A stretch of 64,000 nt of DNA from Gavia stellata (taxonomy: Eukaryota > Chordata > Aves > Gaviiformes > Gaviidae), in assembly GCF_030936135.1 (NCBI RefSeq), contig NC_082620.1, positions 1,612,001 to 1,676,000 on the forward strand, written 5' to 3'. The number at the start of each line of letters is the position of its first letter. Within the stretch, counting starts at the first letter, position 1. The notes beneath the pieces were generated by a model, which had not been told where the DNA came from, did no database searches, and was given only the letters and a program-made list of their open reading frames with translations. Positions 26,001 through 35,659 of this stretch are shown piece by piece. The position numbers and the translations under genes are program-made.

Positions 26001-29000
26001 TGCCTTGGAGGGCGATCCTTGGGACAAGGGCGATGCTCAGGACAAGGGGATGCCCAAGTTGGGACTTGCATGGGGTGGTGCAGTGCCTTGGAGGGGGATG
26101 CTCAGGGTCGGGGTGATGCTTGGGACACAGGGGTGCTCAAATTGGGAGATGCAGGGGATGGTGCGATGCCTTGGAGGGTGATGCTCGGGATAAGGGTGAT
26201 GCTCAGGACAAGGGGGTGCCCAAGTTGAGAGGTGGAGGGGATGGGGCGATGCTCGGGACAAGGGTGATGCTCGGGACAAGGGGATGCCCAAGTTGGGACT
26301 TGCATGGGGTGGTGCAGCGCCTTGGAGGGCGATGCTCAGGGTTGGGGTGATGCTTGGAACAAGGGGATGCTCAAATTGGGAGATGCAGGGGATGGTGTGA
26401 TGCCTTGGAGAGTTACGCTCAGGATAAGGGTGATGCTCAAGAGATACATGGGATGGTGTGATGCCTTGGAGAGTTACGCTCAGGATCGGGCTGATGCTTG
26501 GGACACAAGGGTGCTCAAATTGGGAGATTCAGGGGATGGGGTGATGCCTTGGAGGGCGATGTTCGGGACAAGGGGATGTCCAAGCTGGGACTTGCATGGG
26601 GTGGTGCAGCGCCTCGGAGGGCGATGCTCAGGGTCGGGGTGATGCTTGGGACACAGGGGTGCTCAAATTGGGAGATGCAGGGGATGGTGCGATGCCTTGG
26701 AGGGTGATGCTCAGGATAAGGGTGATGCTCAGGACAAGGGAGTGCCCAAGTTGGGAGATGGAGGGGATGGTGCGATGCTTGGGACAAGGGCGATGCTCGG
26801 GACAAGGGGATGCCCAAGTTGGGACTTGCATGGGGTGGTGCAGCACCTTGGAGGGCGATGCTCAGGGTTGGGGTGATGCTTGGAACAAGGGGATGCTCAA
26901 ATTGGGAGATGCAGGGGATGGTGTGATGCCTTGGAGAGTTACGCTCAGGATCGGGCTGATGCTTGGGACACAGGGGTGCTCAAATTGGGAGATTCAGGGG
27001 ATGGGGTGATGCCTTGGAGGGCGATGTTCGGGACAAGGGGATGTCCAAGCCGGGACTTGCATGGGGTGGTGCAGTGCCTCGGAGGGCGATGCTCAGGGTT
27101 GGGGTGATGCTTGGGACACAGGGGTGCTCAAATTGGGAGATGCAGGGGATGGTGTGATGCTCAGGATAAGGGTGATGCTCGAGATATATGGGATGGTGCG
27201 ATGCCTTGGAGAGTTAAGCTCAGGGTCGGGGTGATGCTTGGGACAAGGTGTCACCCTTGGGACACAGGGATGCTCAAGTTGGGAGATGCAGGGGATGTTG
27301 TGATGCCTTGGAGGATGATGGTCTGGGTCAGGGTGATGCTCGGGACAAGGGGATGAGGTTTGGGGCTGGGAGGAATGCACTGGGTAGGATGCTCAGTACA
27401 TGAGATACGAGAGGAGCTTGGGAAGGGGCCATGCCTTAGATAGGGATGCTGGGGGACAGCGGGGATGTTTGGGGTGGCAATGCTCAGGGTGGGGGCTGCC
27501 CTGATGGGGTGATGCCTGGGAGGGGGTGCCCGAGGTGGGGGGGAGTGCTCAGGGATGGGGGGAATGCCTGGGCTGGGGATGGCTTGGAGCAGGATGCTTG
27601 GGACGGGGGCTGGCTCAGGATGGGGTGATGCTCGGGGCGATGCCGGGGATGGGGCGATGCTCGGGGCCAGGGCGATGCCCCTGGGGGGGTGACACCAGCT
27701 CCTTCTCCCCTCTCCCACAGCTTGAAGCGTGCCAGCGAGGAGAAGGAGCAGCGGCTGGCGCTGGTGGAGGACGGGCGGGCAGCGGCCGACCGGGAGGTGA
27801 AAGAGCTGCGGGCAACCCTGCGGGAGCTGGAGCGCGCCCGCCTCGATGCCCGCCGCGAGCTGCAGGAGCTGCGCCGGCAGGTGAGGAGGAGGAGGAGGAT
27901 GACGGGGACTCCCCCACCCATTTGGGGTGCCCCCAAGCCGCCGCCGTCTCCTCCTTGGGCAGGTGAAGGACCTGGACAGCGAGAACAGCAAGAGGAGCAA
28001 GGAGGTGGGCGAGCTGCAGGCGCGCATGGCCCTGGAGGAGCAGCGGGAGGAGGAGAGCCGCCGCGAAGCCTTCGGCCTCAGGCAGAAGGTGGCGGAGAGC
28101 GAGGCCGGCACGGAGGCCGCCAGGAAGGAGGTGGGGGGGTCCCTGAGCGTCCCCAGTGCCCCGTTGCTTGGTGTCCCGCATCCCAAAGTGTGCCCGTCAC
28201 CCCACAGCTTGGTACCCTGCCATACCCAGATGTCCCCATCCCTTCACCCCATAGCTCGGTGCCTGCTGTCCCCAAGCATCTCCATCGCCCCATAAGTGGT
28301 ATCCTCTGTCCCTGGGTGTCCCTGCTACTCCGTTGCTTGATGCCATGTCCCTGGGTGTCCCCGTCACCCCACCGCTCAGTCCCCTATGTCCCCATCGCCC
28401 TTTGCTCTCTGCCCTGCATCCCTGGGGGTCCCTTGCACCCCCATTGCCCCTTGCTCTGAGCCTGGTGTCCCTGGCTGTCCCCACCACCCCATCCCCTTGC
28501 ATCCTTGGGAGTCCTCATCACCCTGTTGCTCCAGCCCTTCCATCCCCATCACCCCATTGCTCCATCCCCTGCATCCCTGGGGGTCCCCCATACCCCATTG
28601 CTCCATCCCTGGGAGTCCCCCATCATCCTATTGCTCCATCCCCTGCATCCCTGGGGGGGTCCCCCATCATCCTGTTGCTGTGTTCCCTGCATCCCTGGGG
28701 TCCCCCATACCCCACTGTTCCATCCCTGGGGCTCCCACATATCCCATTACTCCATCCCTTGCATCCATGGGGGTCCCCAATACCCCATTGCTCCCTTCCC
28801 TGCATCCCCATCACCCCATTGCTCCGTCTCTTGCATCCCTGGGGGTCACCCATACCCATCGCTCCCTCTCTCGCATCTCCATCACCCTGTGCTCCATCCC
28901 TTGCACCCCATCACCCATCCCTCCACACCCTGCACCCCACCTCTCCCCATCACCCCCTTTCTGCTCCTTCCCCAGCTCCAGCACCTGCAGCGGCGGCTGT

Positions 29001-32000
29001 CGGAGGCGGAGGGCGAATTTCGGCAGCGGGAGAAGGACCTGGCCCGCAGCTTGGAGGAGGCTCGCGGCAACGAGAAGAAGCTGCTGGCCGATGCCCGCAA
29101 CCTGCAGCTGAAGGTGGAGGCGGCGCGGGGCGAAGCGGCCGAGCTGAGCCTGCGCCTGAGTGCGGCTGAGGGTCGGGCGCAGGGGCTGGAAGCCGAGCTG
29201 GCTCGCGGCGAGGCGCTGCGCCGGGCTGCCGAAACCCGCCTGGGAGGCATCCAGTCCGCCCTACGCCGTACCATGGGCATCGGCCGGGCACGGGCCGGCT
29301 CCCCGGGCAAGGGTGAGAGTCCCTGGGGACACCCGGTGCCCCGTCCCTTGCTTAGGGGAAGGGGATGCATCCTGCTGCAGTGCTCCACTCCCTGCACCCC
29401 TGGGGGTCCCCCATATCCCATCGCTCCATCCTCTGCATCCCCATCACCCCATTGCTCCATCCCTGGGGGTCCCCCATCACCCCATTGCTCCATCCCCTGC
29501 ATCCCTGGGGTTCCCCATACCCCATAGCTCCATCCCTGGGGGTCCCCCATCACCCCATTGCTCCATTCCCTGCATCCCTGGGGTCCCCCATCACCCCATT
29601 GCTCTATCCCCTGCATCCCTGGGGTTCCCCATACCCCATTGCTCCATCCCTGTGGGTCCCCCATCACCCCATTGCTCCATCCCTGGGGGTCCCCCATACC
29701 CTATTGCTCCATCCCCTGTGTCCCTGGAGGGTCCCCCCTACCGCATTGCTCCGTCTCTTACATCCCTGGGGGTCCTCCCCATCCCATGGGTGCATCCCAC
29801 TGCCGCTTGCGGTCCTCCCTTGGGTGCTGCGCCCCGTTGTCCCAATGTCACCCAGTTTGTCCCTATACAGGTGGGGGACCCGAGGGGTCGGGGAGCCCTG
29901 GCTCGTCCCCGGACCCCGATGCAGCGACCGAGCCCGAGGCGGTGCGGGCGGCCCTGCGGGATTTCCTGCGCGAGCTGCAGGACGCGCAGCGGGAACGGGT
30001 ACACCTTCCTTCCCCTTCCCTCCCCATCGTCCCCAAAAAGCCCCTTTCTCACCCCATTTTCTCGCCCCGTTTTCTTGCCGCAGGAGGAGCTGCGGGTGCA
30101 GGTGGGCAGCCTGGGCCGGCGGCTGGCGGAGGCGGAGGAGGAGCGGGACAGCGCCGATGCCCGGGCGCAGCAGCTCCAGAAGCTGGTGGCTGAGAGCGAG
30201 GAAGGTGATGGGGGTGTTTTTTGGGGTGCATCCCCTCCAGATCATGGGATTTGGGGTGATTTGTCCTGTGCTGGAGCCTCACCAGCAAGCGGGGGCTTTT
30301 GGGGAAACTGAGGCACGGGGGCGGTGGTGACAATGGTGCCTGGGACTGCAGGATGCTCGCTGGGATTTCCCCCATGCACGACCCTAAAATCCCGGTAAAA
30401 TTGGTAAAACCTCACATGCAAACCCCGTGAACCCCAGTAAAAACCCTATTCGTGCCCAGTAAACCCCGGTAAAACTGGTAAATGCCCCTATAGATTCCCT
30501 ATAAATCCCAGTAAAACTGGTAAATTCCCCGTGCAAGCCCCATAAACCCCAGTAAAACTGGTAAACCCCCCCCCATGGATCCCCTGTAAACCCAGTAAAA
30601 CTGGTAAATGCCTCACGCATCCCCTGTAATGCCCAATAAATCTGGTGAACCCCCCATGCTTGCCCTGTAAACCCCAGTAAAACTGATAAAAGACCCCTGC
30701 CTCCCCCATAAACCCCAATAAAACTGGTAAAAGCCCCTGTGCATCCCCCATAAACACTGGTAAACCCTCCTGCCTCCCCCATAAACCCCAATAAAACTGG
30801 TAAAAGCTCCTGTGCATCCCCAAAAACCCGAATAAATCTGGTGAACCCCCTGTGCTTGCCCCATAAACCGCAGTAAAACTGATAAAAGATGCCTGCATCC
30901 CCCATAAACCCCAATAGAATTGGTAAAAGCCCCCGTGCATCCCCCATAAACCCCAATAAAACTGGTAAAAGCTCCTGTGCATCCCCAAAAACCCCAATAA
31001 ATCTGGTGAACCCCCTGTGCTTGCCCCATAAACCGCAGTAAAACTGATAAAAGATGCCTGCCTCCCCCATAAACCCCAATAGAATTGGTAAAAGCCCCCG
31101 TGCATCCCCCATAAACCCCAATAAAACTGGTAAAAGCTCCTGTGCATCCCCAAAAACCCCAATAAATCTGGTGAACCCCCTGTGCTTGCTCCATAAACCA
31201 CAGTAAAACTGATAAAAGACCCCTGCCTCCCCCATAAACCCCAATAAAACTGGTAAAAGCTCCTGTGCATCCCCAAAACCCCCAATAAATCTGGTGAACC
31301 CCCGTGCTTGCCCCATAAACCGCAGTAAAACTGATAAAAGATGCCTGCATCCCCCATAAACCCCAATAGAATTGGTAAAAGCCCCTGTGCATCCCCCATA
31401 AACCCCAATAAAACTGGTAAAAGCTCCTGTGCATCCCCAAAAACCCCAATAAATCTGGTGAACCCGCTGTGCTTGCCCCATAAACCGCAGTAAAACTGAT
31501 AAAAGATGCCTGCATCCCCCATAAACCCCAATAGAATTGGTAAAAGCCCCCGTGCATCCCCCATAAACCCCAATAAAACTGGTAAAAGCTCCTGTGCATC
31601 CCCAAAAACCCCAATAAATCTGGTGAACCCCCTGTGCTTGCCCCATAAACCGCAGTAAAACTGATAAAAGATGCCTGCCTCCCCCATAAACCCCAATAGA
31701 ATTGGTAAAAGCCCCCGTGCATCCCCCATAAACCCCAATAAAACTGGTAAAAGCTCCTGTGCATCCCCAAAAACCCCAATAAATCTGGTGAACCCCCTGT
31801 GCTTGCCCCATAAACCACAGTAAAACTGATAAAAGACCCCTGCCTCCCCCATAAACCCCAATAGAATTGGTAAAAGCCCCCATGCATCCCCCATAAACCC
31901 CAATAAAACTGGTAAAAGCTCCTGTGCATCCCCAAAACCCCCAATAAATCTGGTGAACCCCCGTGCTTGCCCCATAAACCGCAGTAAAACTGATAAAAGA

Positions 32001-35000
32001 TGCCTGCATCCCCCATAAACCCCAATAGAATTGGTAAAAGCCCCCGTGCATCCCCCATAAACCCCAATAAAACTGGTAAAAGCTCCTGTGCATCCCCAAA
32101 AACCCCAATAAATCTGGTGAACCCCCTGTGCTTGCCCCATAAACCGCAGTAAAACTGATAAAAGATGCCTGCATCCCCCATAAACCCCAATAGAATTGGT
32201 AAAAGCCCCCGTGCATCCCCCATAAACCCCAATAAAACTGGTAAAAGCTCCTGTGCATCCCCAAAAACCCCAATAAATCTGGTGAACCCCCTGTGCTTGC
32301 CCCATAAACCGCAGTAAAACTGATAAAAGATGCCTGCATCCCCCATAAACCCCAATAGAATTGGTAAAAGCCCCTGTGCATCCCCCATAAACCCCAATAA
32401 AACTGGTAAAAGCTCCTGTGCATCCCCAAAAACCCCAATAAATCTGGTGAACCCCCTGTGCTTGCCCCATAAACCGCAGTAAAACTGATAAAAGATGCCT
32501 GCCTCCCCCATAAACCCCAATAGAATTGGTAAAAGCCCCCGTGCATCCCCCATAAACCCCAATAAAACTGGTAAAAGCTCCTGTGCATCCCCAAAAACCC
32601 CAATAAATCTGGTGAACCCCCTGTGCTTGCCCCATAAACCACAGTAAAACTGATAAAAGATGCCTGCCTCCCCCATAAACCCCAATAGAATTGGTAAAAG
32701 CCCCTGTGCATCCCCCATAAACCCCAATAAAACTGGTAAAAGCTCCTGTGCATCCCCAAAAACCCCAATAAATCTGGTGAACCCCCGTGCTTGCCCCATA
32801 AACCGCAGTAAAACTGATAAAAGATGCCTGCATCCCCCATAAACCCCAATAGAATTGGTAAAAGCCCCTGTGCATCCCCCATAAACCCCAATAAAACTGG
32901 TAAAAGTCCCTGTGCATCCCCCATAAACACTGGTAAACCCTCCTGTATCCCCCATAAACCCCAATAAAACTGGTAAAAGCCCCCGTGCATCCCCAAAAAC
33001 CCTAATAAAATGGGTAACCCCCCTGTGCATCCCCAAAAACCCCAATAAAATGGGTAAAGCCCCTCTGCGTCCCCCGTATCGCCCCCGTGCACGCCTCTAT
33101 AAGGTGGGTGACCATCGGGGTGGCTCCGGCAGGGCGTCGCAGCGGTGGCGGGGAGCTGAGCAGCACCCAGGCCACGCTGCTGCTGCAGGAGGAGACGCTG
33201 CGACAGGGCGAGCGGGAGCGGCGGGCGCTGCGGGAGAAGGTGACGGCGCTGGAACGGAGCCTGCACGCCGCCGAGGGCGAGCGCCGAGCCACCCAGGTGG
33301 GCATCGCCATGGGGGGGACTGGATCCTGCCCCCATCCCTGACTGCTCCGTGCCAGCCAGCCGGTGCCTTGCAGGAGAGGATGAGCGCGGCACGAGCCGGC
33401 GAGGCCAAACTGGAGGATACCAAGCGGCGGCTGGAGGTGGCGGAGAGCCGGAGCACCCGCCTGGAGCTGCAGCAGCGGGTGCTGGAGGGCGAGTTGCAAC
33501 GGGCACGGCTAGCCCTGGGCGAGCGGCAAGCAGAGGCGCGGGCGATGCAGGATCGTGCTGAGCTGCTCCAGAAACAGGTAACGGCTCAAATTCCTCTAAA
33601 ATCCCCATTGCGTGGATTTTTATTTTTGTTTTAATGATTATACTTAATTTTGCTATCGTTTTTGGGGTGTAGCTAGCGGAGAGCGAGCAGCGCGCCGGCG
33701 CTTTGCAGCTGGCGGTGGAGCGGTTGAGCGCGGCGTTGGCGGACAGTGGCTCGAAGGACGATGCGTCGAGCACAACGGCGGCGTTGGCCGATGGCACCGC
33801 GGTCCACGAGCGGCTGCTGCAGCTCCAAAGCGCCCTGGCCGCCGGCGAGCTTGACCGCCGGGCGCTCCAGGTGGGAGCGAGCACCCTAGGGTGACACCGG
33901 GGTGCTTTTGCTTGGGGGTGACCCTGGGTGTCGTTTCCTTCCCACCCATCCCAGGAGGGGCTGGATGTGGCCCGGCGGGCGCTGGCGGAGGCGCGGGAGG
34001 AGAAGGGAGCGCTGCGGGAGCAGCTGCGGGGGCTGCGGGAGGAGCAGGAGGCCCTGCAGCGCAGCAAGGAGGAGCTGGAGGCGCAGGTCCGGCAGCAGCA
34101 GGAGGTGAGGGTGGGTGGGTGCACCCCACGCTGGTGGGGGGGTGGCAGTGGGGCTCCCCAAATCCGCTATTCTTTGCCCTCGGGCAGCACCCTGAGCCCT
34201 TTTGCGCCCCTCCTGGGCAGCACCCTTGGCCCCCATGCAGCTCCCCGGCATCCTTTTGCTGCCTGGCAGCCCTTTGCACCCATACAGCCCCCCCTATACC
34301 CTATTGCACCCGTACAGCCCCCCCTATACCCTATTGCACCCATACAGCCCCCCCATACCCTATTGCACCCGTACAGCCCCGCCATACCCTATTGCACCCG
34401 TACAGCCCCCCCATACCCTATTGCACCCGTACAGCCCCGCCATACCCTATTGCACCCGTACAGCCCCCCCATACCCTATTGCACCCCCATACCCTATTGC
34501 ACCCATACAGCCCCCCCCATACCCTATTGCACCCTTACAGCCCCCCCATACCCTATTGCACCCATACAGCCCCCCTACACCCTCTTGCATCCCCCAGCAC
34601 CCTGTTGCCCCCATGCAGCCTCCTTTGCCCCCCCACCTTGCATCACCTTATGGACCCCCCCAAAGCCCCAGCACCCTTTTGCCCCCCCATGCAGCATCCT
34701 TTGCCCCACCCCTTGCATCACCCTATTGCCCCCATGCAGCCTCTCTGCACCCTTTTGCCCCCCCATGAAGCCCCTTGCATCCTTCTCCCCCCCCCCCCGC
34801 CAGCACCCTATTGCCCCCATGCAGCACCCTGCACACCTTTGCCCCCCATGCAGCATCCTTTGCTCACCCCCCACCCTGCATCACCCTATAGACCCCCCAT
34901 ATAGCTCCAGCACCCCCTTGCCCCCCCTGCAGCCCCTGCCTATAGTGGGGGCCATGGCTGACCCCCCACCCCGGCGCAGGAGCTGCGGCAGCGGCAGGAG

Positions 35001-35138
35001 GAAGGTGGGGGGCTGCAGGAGCGGGTGGGCAGCCTGCAGCGCGCCCTGACCCGCGCGCAGGAGGAGAAGCGGGAGGCCGAGCGCGTCGCCCTGCGCCTCG
35101 AGAAGGACAAGAGCGCCCTGAAGAAGACCCTGGACAAG
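14063..35138 (+). CDS. CROCC: Rootletin (ciliary rootlet coiled-coil protein), both ends missing
   Basis: 31 exons join in perfect phase: 14063-14214, 15035-15220, 15305-15388, 15474-15565, 15642-15807, 16634-16740, 16826-17032, 17107-17203, 18014-18109, 18308-18454, 18539-18738, 19450-19611, 20225-20369, 21317-21685, 22919-23112, 23196-23323, 24302-24453, 24615-24716, 24793-24927, 25489-25620, 25691-25929, 27721-27880, 27963-28130, 28976-29312, 29871-29998, 30084-30204, 33133-33296, 33374-33577, 33673-33870, 33955-34104, 34980-35138. From the Met at 14080 they give 1688 residues, almost wholly heptad coiled coil. Landmarks shared with human rootletin: SLLSLQEEN near the start, AYQEGQQRQAQLVQKLQ, SFNTYFSNEHSRLL, EALRRSNEELR, RRELQELRRQ, LRLSAAEGRAQGLEAELARG, and ALRLEKDKSALKKTLDK at the end. 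Human rootletin is 2017 residues; about 70 N-terminal residues are unfound and about 165 C-terminal residues fall beyond exon 35138, in or past the gap. It forms the striated rootlet anchoring basal bodies and links centrosomes. Introns are mostly minisatellite. Confidence 0.97.
15890..16375. repeat. 130-175-bp tandem repeat, CROCC intron after exon 15642-15807
   Basis: At least three long units, each containing gagaagaatttgggggtgca or a close variant, at about 16005, 16140 and 16315. Each unit is itself made of ggatgcrgg sub-repeats. The exon on its left uses a weak GTTTGG donor. Confidence 0.85.
17215..17960. repeat. Minisatellite (gatgcatgccagggtgc family)
   Basis: About 750 bp of degenerate 30-40-bp units (gtgatgcatgccagggtgca and variants) filling the intron between CROCC exons 17107-17203 and 18014-18109. 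Multiple ATG-containing short frames are repeat artefacts. Confidence 0.9.
18165..18270. repeat. 18-bp pyrimidine tandem repeat
   Basis: Six copies of tcccctgcctcagttccc in the short intron 18110-18307 of CROCC, near its 3' end. It supplies a very long polypyrimidine tract for the downstream acceptor. Confidence 0.92.
18740..19447. repeat. Pyrimidine-rich minisatellite (tgtccgtctgtcc family)
   Basis: About 700 bp of irregular units built on gtccgtctgtccctgcrcatcc between CROCC exons 18539-18738 and 19450-19611. The strand is strongly asymmetric (C/T on the coding strand). Confidence 0.9.
19640..20215. repeat. Minisatellite (aagtgggtgctgcaa family)
   Basis: Degenerate ~30-40-bp units containing aagtgggtgctgcaaaatc and cccccc runs, filling the intron between CROCC exons 19450-19611 and 20225-20369. 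The array runs right up to the next acceptor, which is embedded in cagccagcagcag. Confidence 0.9.
20400..21262. repeat. Minisatellite with 100-147-bp higher-order unit (cagcgggtgcaacccc family)
   Basis: Basic 15-18-bp units (gcagygggtgcaacccct). A higher-order unit is marked by aggctcagcccatgcactgg at about 20738, 20855, 20958, 21068 and 21215. Lies between CROCC exons 20225-20369 and 21317-21685. Confidence 0.92.
21690..22885. repeat. Minisatellite (ggtgcatggggcaactgggagg family)
   Basis: About 1.2 kb of ~22-26-bp units (ggtgcayggggyaactgggag), with longer local duplications, filling the intron between CROCC exons 21317-21685 and 22919-23112. G-rich on the coding strand. Confidence 0.93.
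23345..24165. repeat. Composite C-rich minisatellites (ccctcaccctcgtccccatc and relatives)
   Basis: Several adjoining arrays: 27-bp cctcaccctcgtccccatccct units at 23500-23735; a ~65-bp unit with ccttaaacctccccatcc at 23740-23920; catcctcatcctcaccccca at 23920-24050; and 15-bp atcttcaaccccatcttcaa at 24075-24150. Intron between CROCC exons 23196-23323 and 24302-24453. Confidence 0.92.
24464..24602. repeat. 22-bp tandem repeat (gatgctgatttttggggtgc)
   Basis: Six nearly perfect 22-bp copies in the short intron between CROCC exons 24302-24453 and 24615-24716. High identity suggests recent expansion. Confidence 0.94.
24930..25460. repeat. Degenerate C-rich repeat (ccccattgcaagcccc family)
   Basis: Irregular repeats of ccccattgcaa(gc/tc)cccc with interspersed catgcctgggcrtcccc, intron between CROCC exons 24793-24927 and 25489-25620. 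Much more decayed than neighbouring arrays. Confidence 0.7.
25930..27700. repeat. Minisatellite with ~230-290-bp higher-order unit (gatgctcgggacaagggg family)
   Basis: Roughly 1.75 kb. Basic ~30-bp units (cgatgctcgggacaagggga) are arranged in a higher-order unit marked by gggacttgcatggggtggtg at about 26060, 26295, 26590, 26820 and 27055. Fills the intron between CROCC exons 25691-25929 and 27721-27880. The last ~300 bp are diverged. Confidence 0.93.
28140..28970. repeat. Minisatellite (ccattgctccatccctgcatccctggg family), first array
   Basis: About 830 bp of ~40-bp units built from ccattgctccatcccctgca and tccctgggggtcccccat, intron between CROCC exons 27963-28130 and 28976-29312. The same family recurs in the next intron. 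The 5' third is more diverged. Confidence 0.92.
29365..29800. repeat. Same minisatellite family, second array in the next CROCC intron
   Basis: About 430 bp of ccattgctccatccctgggg and tcccccatcaccccattgct units, clearly homologous to the array at 28140-28970. The two arrays flank the 337-nt exon 28976-29312. Intron between exons 28976-29312 and 29871-29998. Confidence 0.92.
30385..33065. repeat. 2.7-kb satellite-like array, 165-bp higher-order unit
   Basis: Basic ~33-bp units (ccccataaaccccaataaaa) are grouped in fives to a 165-bp higher-order unit, marked by cccataaaccgcagtaaaac roughly every 165 bp; about 13 copies. The central copies are nearly identical and both ends are more diverged. 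The coding strand lacks TTA, CTA and TCA almost throughout, so all three frames of the opposite strand stay open for about 800 codons or more. The opposite strand has GGGGTTTATTGGGG-like, G-quadruplex-prone runs. Lies in the intron between CROCC exons 30084-30204 and 33133-33296. Confidence 0.96.
34240..34600. repeat. 28-bp minisatellite (cccataccctattgcaccc family)
   Basis: About a dozen near-identical units of cccataccctattgcacccg plus tacagccccc, followed to 34915 by a decayed relative (atgcagcmtcctttgcccc). Intron between CROCC exons 33955-34104 and 34980-35138. Confidence 0.93.
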
Positions 35139-35459
35139 GTGAGACGGTGGGCAGCACCCTTGGGTGCCCCTGGGGCTGGCCCCGTGGGGAGCATCGCACC
35201 CAGGGGGGGGACAGGAAAAAATGCATCCGTCGTGCCAGGACTGGGCGCAAATCAAATGCAAAGCCCGAAAAACAGCTTATTTATAGCGCGTTATTATTTT
35301 TTAAGCGTAAAATATACTTTATCTATATGCTCCACTATGCATAGAGTCTATATGCATTTAAAATATATGGGGTTTTATATATTATATATGGGTTTTTATA
35401 TATTATATATGGTTTTTATATATTATATATGGTTTTTATATATATTATATGTATTTTTA
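35139..35459. repeat. CROCC intron fragment ending in AT-rich 22-bp repeat at the gap edge
   Basis: After the last visible CROCC exon the sequence turns abruptly AT-rich at about 35200. From about 35365 it is a tandem array of ~22 bp (tatataTTATATATGGTTTT type, 3-4 copies) that runs into the N gap. This is unlike any other intron of the gene here. Such AT-rich low-complexity DNA is a common cause of contig ends. Confidence 0.85.
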
Positions 35460-35659
35460 NNNNNNNNNNNNNNNNNNNNNNNNNNNNNNNNNNNNNNNNN
35501 NNNNNNNNNNNNNNNNNNNNNNNNNNNNNNNNNNNNNNNNNNNNNNNNNNNNNNNNNNNNNNNNNNNNNNNNNNNNNNNNNNNNNNNNNNNNNNNNNNNN
35601 NNNNNNNNNNNNNNNNNNNNNNNNNNNNNNNNNNNNNNNNNNNNNNNNNNNNNNNNNNN
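35460..35659. other. Assembly gap (200 N)
   Basis: Exactly 200 N, a round number usual for a gap of unknown size. On the left it interrupts a CROCC intron; on the right it cuts EPHA2 in mid-exon. Missing across it are the last CROCC exons (about 165 residues) and the EPHA2 kinase, SAM and PDZ-binding exons, which need far more than 200 bp. Confidence 0.98.

Noticed and set aside
30385-33065. Interstitial telomere sequence
   Set aside because: The units resemble C4A2-5 patterns but are not TTAGGG/CCCTAA. The array is a composite 33-bp repeat.
30384-34124. Giant minus-strand open frames (809-1246 codons) over CROCC
   Set aside because: They are products of the stop-poor 165-bp array and run antisense through real CROCC exons. 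The peptide is a pure repeat, and the same peptide occurs in all three frames.
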